64,000 bases of DNA from a marine gamma proteobacterium HTCC2143 (GCA_000169075.1 AAVT01000002.1:186001-250000), one strand, 5' to 3'; positions 37,847-48,273 are shown, counted from the first letter of the stretch. The notes: generated from the letters alone by a model not told the origin. A program made the numbers and translations.

Positions 37847-39577
37847 GTGAGTTTAAAGGTGAGTATTAATCTGGGCTCTTTGAAGTTGATTCAGGATGAG
37901 TTGAGTTTTGCGATTAAGCAGTCCGCCAGCGATTTTGAAACTTATATGGAATCGGGTAGCGATGGCGATCTCTCTGAAAGCTGCAAAAATTCTATGGTTC
38001 AGGTAGGTGGGGCATTTCGTCTTCTAGAATATCCCGGCGCGGCAATGATTGCCGATGAAATGGCCACGCTAATTAGCGCCATTGCAGATCCAGTGCGTAA
38101 AACAACGAAAGCAATGGTTGATGCCCTGACACATGCCTATTTTGTGTTGCCGCGATATATCGAATATGTATCACACTGTCAGAGCGAGTTGCCAATATTG
38201 GTTATACCCTACATCAATGAAATGCGAGTCAGCCGCAAAGAAAATTTATTGCCGGAATATCACAGTAGCGCTATCACTATGGACGTCGATAGCGGAGTCT
38301 CAACGGTAGCTGCCGACGCGGACATAAAATTACTATTAGCGACGCTGCCCCGACTAAGGTACATGTATCAAACAGGTCTTGTGGGTATTTTAAAGCATCC
38401 TGGCAGTGGTCCTCACTATCTGTTTATGTCTAGGGCAGTGGTTCGTATAGCCGCATTGCTGGGGAGCCATCCTCAAGCCGAAGTGTGGCATTTATGTGCA
38501 CTAGTTCTCGATGCTATGGCCGCTGAAAAACTTGAGATAACACTTAATCGAAAGCGTGATTTAGCCAGTGTTGAGAAGTTGATGCGGAATCTGGTCAGTC
38601 AAAAGGAACAAGGCTTAAATCAGGATACCGAGCAACTGAAGAAAAACTTGTTGTTTATGCTGATGCTGACGACACACGAGGCAACATCAATTGACACCGT
38701 TCGTCAGCTTTACTCGTTACCAGTACTCGACATAAATGATGACGATATCGTCGCAGAGCGCATTGCTATGCATGGGCCTAGCCAGGAAACGATTGAGGCA
38801 GTCATCGGAGTGCTTAGTGAAGAGTTGCGGAATGCCAAAGATATCTTAGAGCTGGGTTCCCAAAATAATGGCATTGAAGACGAGGATCTGACCTTGTTAA
38901 AAGTGACTATTGCCCGAGTAGCGGATACGCTGAACCTACTGAATCTGCATGGCCCGCAAGACATACTGAAAGCGCAATTGGACGAAGTTAATCGTTGGGA
39001 AAATGGTTTCTGTGGTGCGGCTTTGACCGGTTTTATCGATGCCGCCGATACCTTGCTCTACATAGAGGGCGCATTGGAAGGCTTGGATCGTCGGCAGCTA
39101 ACTGTTGCTGAGCTGAATCAGGCAACTGAGTTGACCCGCAGAAAAATTATTGCCGGCAGTCAATTAGCGCAAGCAGAGCAGCTGGTTATAGAAGAAGCCC
39201 AAACAAGTCTAGCGCTGGTCAAAAGGGCGATCACATCCTACGTCGATTCAAATTTTGATGCGACTCATGTTGCCAATGTCCAATTCGCGTTCAATACCGT
39301 TCGCGGCGGATTATACATGCTTAACTATCTTCGAGCCGCGGCCGTCGTGCAAAGCTGTAGTGCATTTTTGGCTCAGCAAATTGATGAAAAAAATCTCGGA
39401 GAACAGCATCAGCAATCACTTGAAACGTTCGCTGATGCGCTGATTAGTTTGGAATATTATCTTATCGAAATGGAGAATCGTAAAGATGTTAATGATGATA
39501 TTCTTCGGGTAGCAGAGGATAGTCTGGAGGCTCTTGGGTATAAAGTAGAAGCTCCAGTTGAGCCGCAGGACCCATAA
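37847..39577 (+). CDS. fimL: FimL-type protein (ChpA N-terminal-like, degenerate Hpt)
   Basis: This 576-residue protein resembles the N-terminal scaffold part of the hybrid kinase ChpA, with no kinase, CheW or receiver domain. This is the make-up of FimL, which in Pseudomonas promotes twitching motility and cAMP signalling. The stretch around residues 50-72 (MVQVGGAFRLLEYPGAAM) aligns with the first ChpA Hpt helix. The phosphoacceptor His is replaced there (Val51), so phosphotransfer is unlikely. The GTG at 37847 is chosen because AGGAG ends 5 nt before it. The GTG at 37841 overlaps that site. Synteny with nhaB supports the call. Confidence 0.78.
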   Translation: MSLKVSINLGSLKLIQDELSFAIKQSASDFETYMESGSDGDLSESCKNSMVQVGGAFRLLEYPGAAMIADEMATLISAIADPVRKTTKAMVDALTHAYFVLPRYIEYVSHCQSELPILVIPYINEMRVSRKENLLPEYHSSAITMDVDSGVSTVAADADIKLLLATLPRLRYMYQTGLVGILKHPGSGPHYLFMSRAVVRIAALLGSHPQAEVWHLCALVLDAMAAEKLEITLNRKRDLASVEKLMRNLVSQKEQGLNQDTEQLKKNLLFMLMLTTHEATSIDTVRQLYSLPVLDINDDDIVAERIAMHGPSQETIEAVIGVLSEELRNAKDILELGSQNNGIEDEDLTLLKVTIARVADTLNLLNLHGPQDILKAQLDEVNRWENGFCGAALTGFIDAADTLLYIEGALEGLDRRQLTVAELNQATELTRRKIIAGSQLAQAEQLVIEEAQTSLALVKRAITSYVDSNFDATHVANVQFAFNTVRGGLYMLNYLRAAAVVQSCSAFLAQQIDEKNLGEQHQQSLETFADALISLEYYLIEMENRKDVNDDILRVAEDSLEALGYKVEAPVEPQDP

Positions 39578-40231
39578 ATGGCTTATACAATACTGGCTGG
39601 ACTTATTATCGCCGTCGCATTGTTGACAGTGCTTTTTGCAAGTCGTTTGTTGTTTAAAGGGCGGTGGGTTATGGGCTGGTTGCGAGGTATGGCAGGGATG
39701 TCGCTGCTGCTGGGCTCCGTAGTTTTGGCTTTCGGCGCTATCGACTTTTACACCTATAAGCAGCTCAGCAAGGAGCAAGCGATTGCGACTATCAGTTTTA
39801 CTAAGGTCGAATCGCAAATATACCGAGCGTCGCTCGTAAATAGTGAAGGCGTGGAGCAAATTTTTGAACTACGCGGTGATCTGTGGCAGCTGGATGCGCG
39901 CATTATCAAATGGAATAATTTTTTTGCCGGAGCAGGGTTGGGACCAGGATATCGTCTCGATCGCCTCAGTGGTCGTTATTATGCACTCGAGGAAGAAAAA
40001 TCGGGAGAGCGCACTGTTTTCCAGCTTGGCAATAGTAAAAGCGTTATTGATCTATGGATCTGGGCGCGTCAATTTGGAAAAACCATTACAGTTGTTGATG
40101 CGTCTTACGGTAGTGCAACCTATTTGCCCATGGAAGATGGCGCTTTATTTTCAGTTGTTTTGTCAAACAGCGGCCTGCTTGCTAGACCTCTTAATGAAAG
40201 AGCGAGAGTGGCTGTCAATCGCTGGGACTAA
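39578..40231 (+). CDS. Conserved membrane protein of unknown function
   Basis: This 217-residue protein has two N-terminal membrane helices (about 5-22 and 32-52, GMAGMSLLLGSVVLAFGAI). A soluble beta-rich domain of ~160 residues follows, with conserved-looking pieces such as FELRGDLWQLDARIIKW, GPGYRLDRLSGRYY and VDASYGSATYLPM. Similar proteins are often labelled 'cation/multidrug efflux pump', but nothing in the sequence supports transport: there are too few helices. It follows the fimL-like stop directly and precedes sohB, so the three genes may form an operon. Confidence 0.75.
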   Translation: MAYTILAGLIIAVALLTVLFASRLLFKGRWVMGWLRGMAGMSLLLGSVVLAFGAIDFYTYKQLSKEQAIATISFTKVESQIYRASLVNSEGVEQIFELRGDLWQLDARIIKWNNFFAGAGLGPGYRLDRLSGRYYALEEEKSGERTVFQLGNSKSVIDLWIWARQFGKTITVVDASYGSATYLPMEDGALFSVVLSNSGLLARPLNERARVAVNRWD

Positions 40232-40347
40232 TTTACATCTAGGCGACGTCTTGACTTAAATCAGGTAAGCCTCCAAGATCCACTTTTTAAAGCGGGTTAG
40301 TCGGGCCACATAGCCGTCCTATCAGTCAATCTATTTGGGGTAAAGCA

Positions 40348-41385
40348 TTGGAATTTTTGAGTAACTATGGCTTGTTTTTAGCTAAGGCCGTCACGATTGT
40401 TGTAGCAGTCTTGTTCGTTGTTATCGGTGTTGTCGCTGCGGGTGGACGTCACAAGAAAGAGGTCGGCGGTCAGATTGAGGTCACATTCCTTAACGATGAA
40501 TATGATGACCACGAACATGCGATAAAATCGGTTATTCTCGATGAGGATCAATTAAAGGCAGAACATAAAGCGGAGAAGAAGCAGCAAAAAGCGGAAAAGA
40601 AGCAGAAGAAGGGCGAGCTAGAAGATCCTAAAAAACGTATTTATGTGCTGACCTTTGACGGTGATGTAAAAGCATCAGCAGTCTCAAGCTTGCGAGAAGA
40701 AATCACTGCAATTCTGACAGTTGCCACCGCCGACGACGAAGTGGTGTTATGCCTCGAAAGCCCAGGTGGAATGGTACATACCTACGGTTTGGCGGCTTCC
40801 CAGTTGGCGCGAATTACTAAGCAAAATATTCCTTTGACAGTTGTCGTCGATGCCGTGGCTGCTAGCGGTGGTTATATGATGGCGTGCATTGGTAATAAAA
40901 TATTGGCAGCACCATTTGCGGTCATCGGTTCGATTGGTGTTGTAGCCGAGCTGCCTAATTTCCACCGATTGCTGAAGAAAAATGACATCGATTTCGAATT
41001 ATTCACCGCCGGCGAGCACAAGCGCACAGTAACTATGTTTGGGGAGAATACAGATAAAGGTAAAGCAAAGTTTGTAGAAGAGCTGGAAGATACTCATGAG
41101 CTTTTTAAGAGTTTTGTCAGCGAGCATCGCCCACAAGTCAATGTTGCCGAGGTAGCAACAGGCGAGGTTTGGTACGGGCAGCGGGCGATTGAGAATAATT
41201 TAATTGATGATATTCAAACAAGCGACGAATACCTAATGTCGAAGCGAAGTGATTCCAATATTTACAGAGTCAGTTTTGAAACGAAGAAGACACTGCAGGA
41301 AAAGCTCGGTTTTGCCGCGCAGTCGGTAACAGAAGGGGTTGTTAATAAGCTGGTCGAACGATTTTCTAGCGATCACAAATTTTAG
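40348..41385 (+). CDS. sohB: Inner-membrane serine protease SohB (S49 family)
   Basis: This 345-residue protein has one N-terminal membrane helix (8-31) and a very Lys-rich linker (70-98). The S49 protease domain begins RIYVLTFDGDVKASAV. The nucleophile is Ser173 in VAASGGYMMAC. Lys225, in AGEHKRTVTMFG, is the general base of the Ser/Lys dyad. PFAVIGSIGVV and GEVWYGQRAIENNLID are family hallmarks. The TTG start has GGGG 7 nt upstream. Its role is cleavage of membrane-associated peptides or proteins at the periplasmic face. Confidence 0.93.
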   Translation: MEFLSNYGLFLAKAVTIVVAVLFVVIGVVAAGGRHKKEVGGQIEVTFLNDEYDDHEHAIKSVILDEDQLKAEHKAEKKQQKAEKKQKKGELEDPKKRIYVLTFDGDVKASAVSSLREEITAILTVATADDEVVLCLESPGGMVHTYGLAASQLARITKQNIPLTVVVDAVAASGGYMMACIGNKILAAPFAVIGSIGVVAELPNFHRLLKKNDIDFELFTAGEHKRTVTMFGENTDKGKAKFVEELEDTHELFKSFVSEHRPQVNVAEVATGEVWYGQRAIENNLIDDIQTSDEYLMSKRSDSNIYRVSFETKKTLQEKLGFAAQSVTEGVVNKLVERFSSDHKF

Positions 41386-41726
41386 TCAGTTTAGGCGGCG
41401 GTAAAGGTTTTCAGCGGTTAGCTGGCCCTGCTATTAGCACCGATAGCTGTTTTCATTGGAGATGGCTTTTTATCGATTTTTGCCAGAGCTGGCTGGGCTG
41501 AGAATTGCTGCCCCATGGACGGCTCTTTGGATCTGGCTGGACGTTGAAATAGGGTAGTGTTTAAGCTGCCACCTCGGCGATATACTTTAATCTTCGCAAT
41601 AATACTCGGTTAGTTCCTCCGGTGAGCTAACGGTCACTGCTGGCTTTGAGGTGTAAGCTCTGTCGCTACTAAGCAGCAAAGGTGCATTCAGTACTCGGAT
41701 TTCAGAGCGGGGGTATTTTTAGCCGC
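41386..41726. other. Convergent spacer between sohB and gspD
   Basis: I see no gene in these 341 bp. A short inverted repeat (GTTAG near 41610, CTAAC near 41626) is the only element noticed and has no T-run. Both flanking genes end here. Confidence 0.5.
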
Positions 41727-43619
41727 TCAGTTCTCTGTCTTCACGCTGCTCGGTGTAAAGGTACTAAAGTCTTTCAACACTGCACTATCGTCAGGATCTA
41801 TTTTCCACTCGTTATCTTTAACTTGTTGTTGCAGGTTCTGCATGAACTGATAACGCGTTTGCGTCAGGCGTGCTATTTGTTCGTCATCTTTGAGTATGGT
41901 TGGATGGATAAAAACCATTAAATTCGTTTTGGTATGTGATGTTCCTTTACTGCTAAACAGGCTACCCAGATAGGGAATATCACCAAGCAGTGGAACTTTC
42001 TCGATTATCTCAGTTTCCTCGTCATTAATTAATCCACCGATAACCAGCACTTGATCATCTCTAATTAGTGCCTTCGTAATAATTTCTCTTTTATTGGTAA
42101 CGATATCAGACGCAATGTCGATAGATGGGGCGATGGTTTCTGTCTTCTGATGAATTTCAAGTGTAATAGAATCCCCCTGATTGATTCTCGGTGTCACCAC
42201 CAATGATGTGCCTATGTCTTGGCGCTCAATCGTCGTAAAAGGATCGTTGGTGGAAGAGGCGGAACTAGTAGCTTGACCCGTAATAAAAGGAACATTTTGG
42301 CCAACCAAGAGAGACGCTTCTTCATTGTCAATTGCAACAATGGTCGGCGTGGAGAGAATGTTGGCATTCTGTGTTGCGCTCAGAGCACGCAGCGCTGCTT
42401 GTAGGTCACCACCGTTAAAATAGCCGAAGGTAAAGCCTCGCCCTGCAGAAAAGGGCAGTGCGCTGCCGTCGCTAGGTGCATTGGCAAGTGGCAGGTTGCC
42501 TAGCGTGTTGACGGCGCCAACAATCGAGTTATCGGGGTCTGTGATCCAGGTAACGCCAACATCGCTGGCGAGCTCGCCTCTCACTTCTACTAATATGGCC
42601 TCAACCATGACTTGTGCGCGGCGAATATCTAATTGAGAAATGATGCTCTTCATGGTGGTTAATATTGATGGTGGTGCATTAATAACCAGAGCATTGGCGC
42701 TTTTACTGGCTTCGATACTGATATTTGAGTCGGTGTCCTTTTGATTGCTCTGTATGCTTTTAGCAAGATTTTCTAGGATGGGAACAATTTCACTGGCATC
42801 GACGTAGTGTAGGTAGACCACGTCGGTGTTGCCTTGGCCGTCTAATGGCTTATCCAATTTTTTAATCAGGTTACGGAACTGCTTACGCTTGGCCGGATCT
42901 CCCGCTAGTAAAATACTGTTCGAACGCTCGTTGATAGAAATAGTAATGTTCAGGGCGCTAGCCTGCTGCGACCCGGAAGGGAGTAACGTTGAAAGACTTT
43001 GCAATATGCTCTCAGCGTCTGCATGCTGCAAAACGATCACGTCGATCTCACTGTCACTGGTCTTATCCAGTTGCTGTATAAGCTCTTGGGCTGAGCTGAT
43101 GTTAGAGGCATGGTCAGCCAGAACGAGGGCGTTAGTGGCTAAATAGGGTTTGATGACTGCATCTTTACTCATCAGTGGCCTGAGGGCTTCGGCCATTTGT
43201 AGGGCTGATGTGTTTTCGATTTTTATGATGCTGACAACCATGTCTGCAGTGGTCGACGACGCTGCATAGGGCAGCGCACCGCTCGCGGCAATAGACCGTG
43301 GTACGATTTTAAGCGCCTCGGGAGTTTCGATAACGGCATACTCATGAACTTGCAATACCGATAGGAAGACTTGATAAGCTTCATCGACGGTCAGCGGTTC
43401 GGGTGATAGCACCGTTACTTTGCCTTTCACATCCCGGTGCACCACAATGTTTTTACCCGTATTGTCTGCCACCCATTGAATCAGTGCGCGAATATCCGCA
43501 TCGCGCATATTCATCGTTAATTTTTCTGCGGAGTAGGCCAGCTGCGAAAGGCTAAGTAATGTCGCTGCAATGAGTAGGCATTGAATGAGGCGTGCTTTTA
43601 ATGGATGTCTTTTGTGCAT
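41727..43619 (-). CDS. gspD: Type II secretion secretin GspD (first copy)
   Basis: This 630-residue outer-membrane secretin begins with a cleavable signal (ending LAYSA). The N0 domain starts TMNMRDADIRALIQWVA, then three N-domains with repeated LLADxxxN-type segments. The C-domain has VMVEAILVEVRG, VGQNVPFITGQ, TTIERQDIGTSLVVTPRI and VPLLGDIPYLGSLF, ending NLMVFIHPTIL. The tail shares DDSAVLKDFSTFTP with the second secretin. It forms the 15-fold exit channel. It lies 14 bp after gspC on the minus strand, divergent from gspE. Confidence 0.95.
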   Translation of the reverse strand: MHKRHPLKARLIQCLLIAATLLSLSQLAYSAEKLTMNMRDADIRALIQWVADNTGKNIVVHRDVKGKVTVLSPEPLTVDEAYQVFLSVLQVHEYAVIETPEALKIVPRSIAASGALPYAASSTTADMVVSIIKIENTSALQMAEALRPLMSKDAVIKPYLATNALVLADHASNISSAQELIQQLDKTSDSEIDVIVLQHADAESILQSLSTLLPSGSQQASALNITISINERSNSILLAGDPAKRKQFRNLIKKLDKPLDGQGNTDVVYLHYVDASEIVPILENLAKSIQSNQKDTDSNISIEASKSANALVINAPPSILTTMKSIISQLDIRRAQVMVEAILVEVRGELASDVGVTWITDPDNSIVGAVNTLGNLPLANAPSDGSALPFSAGRGFTFGYFNGGDLQAALRALSATQNANILSTPTIVAIDNEEASLLVGQNVPFITGQATSSASSTNDPFTTIERQDIGTSLVVTPRINQGDSITLEIHQKTETIAPSIDIASDIVTNKREIITKALIRDDQVLVIGGLINDEETEIIEKVPLLGDIPYLGSLFSSKGTSHTKTNLMVFIHPTILKDDEQIARLTQTRYQFMQNLQQQVKDNEWKIDPDDSAVLKDFSTFTPSSVKTEN

Positions 43620-43633
43620 TTACCGGCTTCCTG

Positions 43634-44356
43634 TTATCGCTTTTCGCGAGCTCTATTACGCAGATCTTGCAGTCGTTTGCGTATGAGGGCTTGTCTTTGC
43701 TCAGGCGTCATCGCTGCACTGCTTAGCTGCGTGACTGTCTGGTCTATTTCCTGTTGGCTCATATTACTCTGCACAAATTTTCGAATCCCATCGGGAATTC
43801 TACTGCCTGTATTATTAGCAGCCGTGCGATTGACGCCAGTCTTGTCGTCATCCGTCAGCTGGTTAACTGGAAATTGAAGCGTTTCTAATTCTCCATTGCG
43901 AGATAAAACGACTCGATCAGCGTACACTTGGCGCAATTCCGCTTGTCCGTAGAGACGATTACCTACTCGATATGAGCGTGTTTTTCCGTCGGGGCCTTCA
44001 ATAATGGCACTGCCGCGCTCAGGATTAGTCGATGTAAATGCTCCCCGTAAAAGGAGCTGCATATTAGTTGACGGGAAATCTGGTCGACCTGCTAATGATT
44101 GATCGTCGGAAAGGCGTCCAAACAGGTAGCTGGACGCGATTGCACTGGCCTTGTATTCAACGGCCTCGTCGCTAGGATCTCGAGGTGCCGATGCCGACTG
44201 GTCAGGTGCAAACTGATAGGTAGAGTAAGCTATCAACAACTGGCGTCCCAGTATTATCACGATAATGAGGGCCAGCGCGCCAGCAGCATAATAGTTGATG
44301 CGTATCGCATCCATATTGGATACTTTGTCGTAAAATCGGTTCAACACAATAGCCAT
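43634..44356 (-). CDS. gspC: Type II secretion inner-membrane protein GspC
   Basis: This 240-residue bitopic protein has one membrane helix near residues 26-45 and the periplasmic HR domain (LLLRGAFTSTNPERGSAII...YRVGNRLYGQAELRQVY...RVVLSRNGELETLQFP) that contacts GspD. The C-terminus is a charged helical region rather than a PDZ domain, as in XcpP-type GspC. I set the start at the ATG at 44356, preceded by ACAGG. A longer frame to 44416 lacks such a site. It is the first gene of the minus-strand gspCD pair. Confidence 0.88.
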   Translation of the reverse strand: MAIVLNRFYDKVSNMDAIRINYYAAGALALIIVIILGRQLLIAYSTYQFAPDQSASAPRDPSDEAVEYKASAIASSYLFGRLSDDQSLAGRPDFPSTNMQLLLRGAFTSTNPERGSAIIEGPDGKTRSYRVGNRLYGQAELRQVYADRVVLSRNGELETLQFPVNQLTDDDKTGVNRTAANNTGSRIPDGIRKFVQSNMSQQEIDQTVTQLSSAAMTPEQRQALIRKRLQDLRNRAREKR

Positions 44357-44483
44357 TAAAACCTGTCGGTAATGTGGTTGACTCGAATTATAGCGTAGGA
44401 ACAAGAACTTAGGCATGAAACTTAGTGGATTTTGCAGGGATATCTATTATTCTTGACGTGCGGCGTATTAAAAAGAGAGAACA

Positions 44484-45977
44484 ATGGACATCAGCAGCAC
44501 AAAACTGACCAATTTACCTTTCGGCTTCGCCAAGCGCCATGGCGTTTTTTTGCGGTATGAGATCGGCTCATCGAGTCCTGTGCTATGTCATCAAACCACG
44601 TTAAGCCCATCGATTTACGCTGAAGTTCGTCGTTTTTTACAACTGCCCTTTCAGTGTTTGCAGTTGCAATCTGACGAGTTTGACCTGCAGTTGGCCGCCG
44701 CCTATGAGCGCAATTCTCTTGAAGCTATGCAAATGGTTGAAGATTTGGGGGAAGAGATTGACTTGGCCAGTCTGGCAAATGCAGTGACTCAAACAGAAGA
44801 TTTAATGGATCAGGAGGGCGATGCACCGATCATTCGGTTAATTAATGCAGTATTGGCTGAAGCGATTAAGGAAGGTGCGTCAGATATTCATATCGAGACG
44901 TTTGAGAAGCGCCTTTTGGTTCGGTTTCGAATTGATGGCGTGCTTCGTGAGGCAGTAGAGCCACGACGTGAACTTGCGCCGCTGCTGGTGTCGCGAATTA
45001 AAGTGATGGCCAAATTGGATATTGCTGAAAAACGAGTGCCGCAAGATGGACGGATTTCGCTAAAGGTGGCTGGACGGGAAATAGACGTTCGGGTGTCAAC
45101 AATGCCATCCAACAATGGCGAACGTGTGGTATTGCGACTACTGGAAAAGCAAGCAGGTCATCTAAGTCTTAACGCATTGGGCATGCCTCGCCTTCGCGAT
45201 CAGCAGTTTAGCCAGCTACTGAATCGGCCCCACGGAATTATTCTGGTAACCGGGCCCACCGGCTCAGGCAAGACCACAACGTTGTATGCGGGGCTCTCAT
45301 CTATCAACAATAGCACTCGAAATATTCTTACTGTCGAAGACCCGATCGAATACAACCTAGAAGGTGTCGGTCAAACACAGGTTAATGCCAAAGCCGATAT
45401 GACCTTTGCCCGAGGTTTAAGGGCGATGTTGCGACAGGACCCAGATGTGGTCATGGTGGGAGAAATTCGGGATTTGGAAACCGCCGAAGTTGCCGTGCAA
45501 GCTTCATTAACCGGCCATTTAGTCTTGTCAACACTGCATACAAACAGTGCTGTTGGGGCCATTACCCGGCTTCGTGATATGGGTATCGAGCCGTTTTTAT
45601 TGGCAACCAGTATGATCGGTGTCTTGGCACAACGACTGGTGCGTGTGCTTTGTGACCACTGTAAAATTGCCCATCTACCGACGCCAATGGAGCGGGAGTT
45701 TCTCGGTGATGCCTTCGACGAGGATATTAAAATATTCGCCCCTGCCGGCTGCGAACACTGCAATCATCTTGGTTATCGAGGGCGAACCGGAATTTATGAA
45801 TTGCTAATCGTTGATGAGCAAATTAGAAGTTTGATTCATGGCGAGTCAGGTGAAGAAGATATTATCAACGCAATGCGGATGAAAAGTATGTCTGGTATTC
45901 GTGCGGATGGTCGCTCTCGCATCATTGAAGGTACTACCACCGTTGATGAAGTGTTGCGGGTAACCTTGGAGGAGTAA
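44484..45977 (+). CDS. gspE: Type II secretion ATPase GspE
   Basis: This 497-residue hexameric ATPase drives pseudopilus assembly at the cytosolic face. Walker A is GPTGSGKT (257-264). The Asp box is [14 protein letters not shown]. Walker B is [17 protein letters not shown], and the His box is [14 protein letters not shown]. The zinc motif has paired cysteines (LCDHCK and GCEHCNH). The N-terminal domain (1-110) binds GspL. It heads the plus-strand run gspEFGHIJKLM-AB, and gspF starts at the next base after its stop. Confidence 0.96.
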   Translation: MDISSTKLTNLPFGFAKRHGVFLRYEIGSSSPVLCHQTTLSPSIYAEVRRFLQLPFQCLQLQSDEFDLQLAAAYERNSLEAMQMVEDLGEEIDLASLANAVTQTEDLMDQEGDAPIIRLINAVLAEAIKEGASDIHIETFEKRLLVRFRIDGVLREAVEPRRELAPLLVSRIKVMAKLDIAEKRVPQDGRISLKVAGREIDVRVSTMPSNNGERVVLRLLEKQAGHLSLNALGMPRLRDQQFSQLLNRPHGIILVTGPTGSGKTTTLYAGLSSINNSTRNILTVEDPIEYNLEGVGQTQVNAKADMTFARGLRAMLRQDPDVVMVGEIRDLETAEVAVQASLTGHLVLSTLHTNSAVGAITRLRDMGIEPFLLATSMIGVLAQRLVRVLCDHCKIAHLPTPMEREFLGDAFDEDIKIFAPAGCEHCNHLGYRGRTGIYELLIVDEQIRSLIHGESGEEDIINAMRMKSMSGIRADGRSRIIEGTTTVDEVLRVTLEE

Positions 45978-47210
45978 ATGTCAGCGTTTTCATACGCGGC
46001 TCTTGACGAAAGCGGCACAGAACAGAGTGGGATTATTGAGGCTGATACGTCTCGGCAAGTTCGGCAGATATTGCGGGACCAAGGATTGTCACCCTTGCAG
46101 GTTGTTAACACCGGGGCAATGATTACCCCGAAAAATCTCGATGACCAGAAAAAACTGCTGTCGTTTTCCCGTAGTCCATCATTAAAAGTTGCCGAACTAG
46201 CTGTTATTACCCGGCAGTTGGCGACCTTGATACAGTCAGCAATGCCGCTGGAAGAAGCGTTAACTGCAATCTCCCAACAAACAGACAGTAATAAGCTCCG
46301 CGGCATTGTGTTGAATGTACGCTCAAAAGTGATGGAGGGACATTCACTGGCGCATAGCATGGCGGATTACCCGAACGCGTTCCCCGGCCTTTTTCGGGCG
46401 ACTGTGGCGGCTGGAGAGCATTCCGGGCACTTAGAGTTAGTGCTAAACAGGCTGGCGGATTACACTGAAAATGCCTATCAGTCTCGGCAAAAGACTAAGC
46501 TTGCTCTGTTGTATCCAGCGATTTTGTTCTTCCTGGCTATTGCTATTGTGTCAGGACTGATGGCTTTTGTGGTTCCTGATGTTGTTGATGTTTTTATTGG
46601 CCAGGGGCAGGAACTGCCGCTACTCACCCGTGGTTTGATAAGTTTGAGTGACTTCGTTGTCAGTTACGGTCTGTTACTGCTTGTGTTAATTTTTGCAGCT
46701 GTCGTGGTGGCCCGCTATTCGTTAAAAAATGAGGCTGTGAAGCTACGTTGGCATCGTCTTTTGTTGAGAATGCCATTGATTGGCCGTTTTTCTCGCGGCA
46801 GTAATACCGCTCGCTATGCAAGTACATTAAGTATTTTGACCAGTAGTGGCGTACCCTTGGTGGAGGCGATGAAGATTGCTGCGAAAGTCGTTGAAAATTG
46901 CTTTCTCCAGCAGGCTGTCCATCTGGCAACGCAACAAGTACGAGAGGGCGGCAGTATGCATCAAGCACTGGAGCAAAGCGGTTATTTTCCGCCGATCATG
47001 ATTCATATGATCGCCAGTGGTGAAGCCAGCGGTGAGTTGGACACCATGTTAGAGCGGATTTCGGATAGTCAGCAAAAAGAATTGGATAATTTAGTTGCAA
47101 CTCTAATAGGCATTGCTGAACCGGTTATGCTGGTATTTATGGGCGGGGCCGTGCTGATAATAGTAGTGGCCATATTGCAACCCATATTTGATCTTAACCA
47201 AATGATTTAG
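45978..47210 (+). CDS. gspF: Type II secretion platform protein GspF
   Basis: This 410-residue polytopic inner-membrane protein has two similar cytosolic helical domains (about 60-180 and 260-380). Each is followed by membrane helices, three in all. LAVITRQLATLIQSAMPLEE and the repeat RYASTLSILTSSGVPLVEAM are the family signatures. It forms the platform on which GspE acts to add pseudopilins. It directly follows gspE and is followed after 25 bp by gspG. Confidence 0.95.
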   Translation: MSAFSYAALDESGTEQSGIIEADTSRQVRQILRDQGLSPLQVVNTGAMITPKNLDDQKKLLSFSRSPSLKVAELAVITRQLATLIQSAMPLEEALTAISQQTDSNKLRGIVLNVRSKVMEGHSLAHSMADYPNAFPGLFRATVAAGEHSGHLELVLNRLADYTENAYQSRQKTKLALLYPAILFFLAIAIVSGLMAFVVPDVVDVFIGQGQELPLLTRGLISLSDFVVSYGLLLLVLIFAAVVVARYSLKNEAVKLRWHRLLLRMPLIGRFSRGSNTARYASTLSILTSSGVPLVEAMKIAAKVVENCFLQQAVHLATQQVREGGSMHQALEQSGYFPPIMIHMIASGEASGELDTMLERISDSQQKELDNLVATLIGIAEPVMLVFMGGAVLIIVVAILQPIFDLNQMI

Positions 47211-47235
47211 CAGATAACGACAGCGGTGAGGCAGT

Positions 47236-47664
47236 ATGATGAAAAGGCAAGTATCGGGATTTACCTTGATAGAAATTATGGTAGTGGTGGTCATTATAAG
47301 CGTGCTGATTGGTCTAGTGGCTCCTAATATTCTGGGACGGGTTGATGAAGCTCGAGTCACGGCAGCTCAGACTGATATCGCCACTATTGAACAGGCACTT
47401 GAAATGTATAAGCTGGATAACTATCGGTATCCGACTACCGATCAGGGAATAACGGCACTGGTCATATTACCGACAACATCACCGATACCCAAAAAGTGGA
47501 ATCCAGCGGGTTATCTGAAGAAAAAGAAGCTTCCGGTTGACCCTTGGGGAGGCCAATACCAATACCTGAGTCCCGGGGCTACCGGTCCATTCGATCTGTA
47601 TTCCTTGGGGGCCGATGCGAAGGAAGGCGGCGACGGTTATGACGCGGATGTTGGCAATTGGTAG
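47236..47664 (+). CDS. gspG: Type II secretion major pseudopilin GspG
   Basis: This 142-residue protein is the main subunit of the pseudopilus. A short basic leader (MMKRQVSG) precedes the prepilin peptidase site G|FTLIE. The Glu5-containing hydrophobic helix follows. The globular domain has DIATIEQALEMYKLDNYRYP and PVDPWGGQYQYLSPG, and the calcium-binding end DLYSLGADAKEGG. The prepilin peptidase gene (gspO/pilD) is not in this window. Confidence 0.96.
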   Translation: MMKRQVSGFTLIEIMVVVVIISVLIGLVAPNILGRVDEARVTAAQTDIATIEQALEMYKLDNYRYPTTDQGITALVILPTTSPIPKKWNPAGYLKKKKLPVDPWGGQYQYLSPGATGPFDLYSLGADAKEGGDGYDADVGNW

Positions 47665-47715
47665 TGTCACATTGATCAAGAGTACCGCTGAGCAGATTAT
47701 CGTCGAGTTACCAGC

Positions 47716-48273
47716 ATGTTAATGCACCAAGGCAGAGCGTCGGTCTTAGGTTTTACATTAATAGAATTGCTGTTGGTGTTGGTGGTTGTTTCTATCATGG
47801 CGTCGCTATTAGTTGTATCGATCAGCGATAATCCGGCACAACAAATGGACCGAGAAGCAGCGAGATTGAAAGCCGTTCTGAATATGGCTTCAGAGGAGGC
47901 ATTGATGCAGGGACTTGAGATCTCGCTGGCAGTTACAGAGTCTCCTGAGGGCGTTGGTGGCTATCAATTTTTGTTACTCGACCCTAATGATCTGTCTTGG
48001 CAAAACACTGCAGATAAGCCGTTTAATTTCCATGCATTACCCGCAGATATGTCTATGCAGGTGTTATCAACTGATGGGCCGTCACAGTCGCCACAGTTCG
48101 GTCGGCAGATGGAAAAATTACAGCAACTGAAGAGTGAAAAGCGTTGGAAACCTTTATTGCTGTTTCTTTCAAGTGGCGAAAATACACCTTTTTCAATTAC
48201 GCTGAAACACAAAGCGTTTGACGGCCAGATTAGCATCAATAGCGATGGTATGTCGGGAGTTACGATACGGTGA
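47716..48273 (+). CDS. gspH: Type II secretion minor pseudopilin GspH
   Basis: This 185-residue protein has a 12-residue leader and the cleavage site G|FTLIELLLVLVVVSIMAS. The globular part has EAARLKAVLNMASEEALMQG and the late GDMSGVTIR-like strand typical of GspH. It is a minor subunit placed near the pseudopilus tip. Its TGA overlaps the gspI GTG as GTGA. Confidence 0.9.
   Translation: MLMHQGRASVLGFTLIELLLVLVVVSIMASLLVVSISDNPAQQMDREAARLKAVLNMASEEALMQGLEISLAVTESPEGVGGYQFLLLDPNDLSWQNTADKPFNFHALPADMSMQVLSTDGPSQSPQFGRQMEKLQQLKSEKRWKPLLLFLSSGENTPFSITLKHKAFDGQISINSDGMSGVTIR

Noticed and set aside
39578..40231. Annotation as a multidrug efflux pump
   Set aside because: Only two membrane helices and no transporter motif. 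That label seems to be propagated without support.
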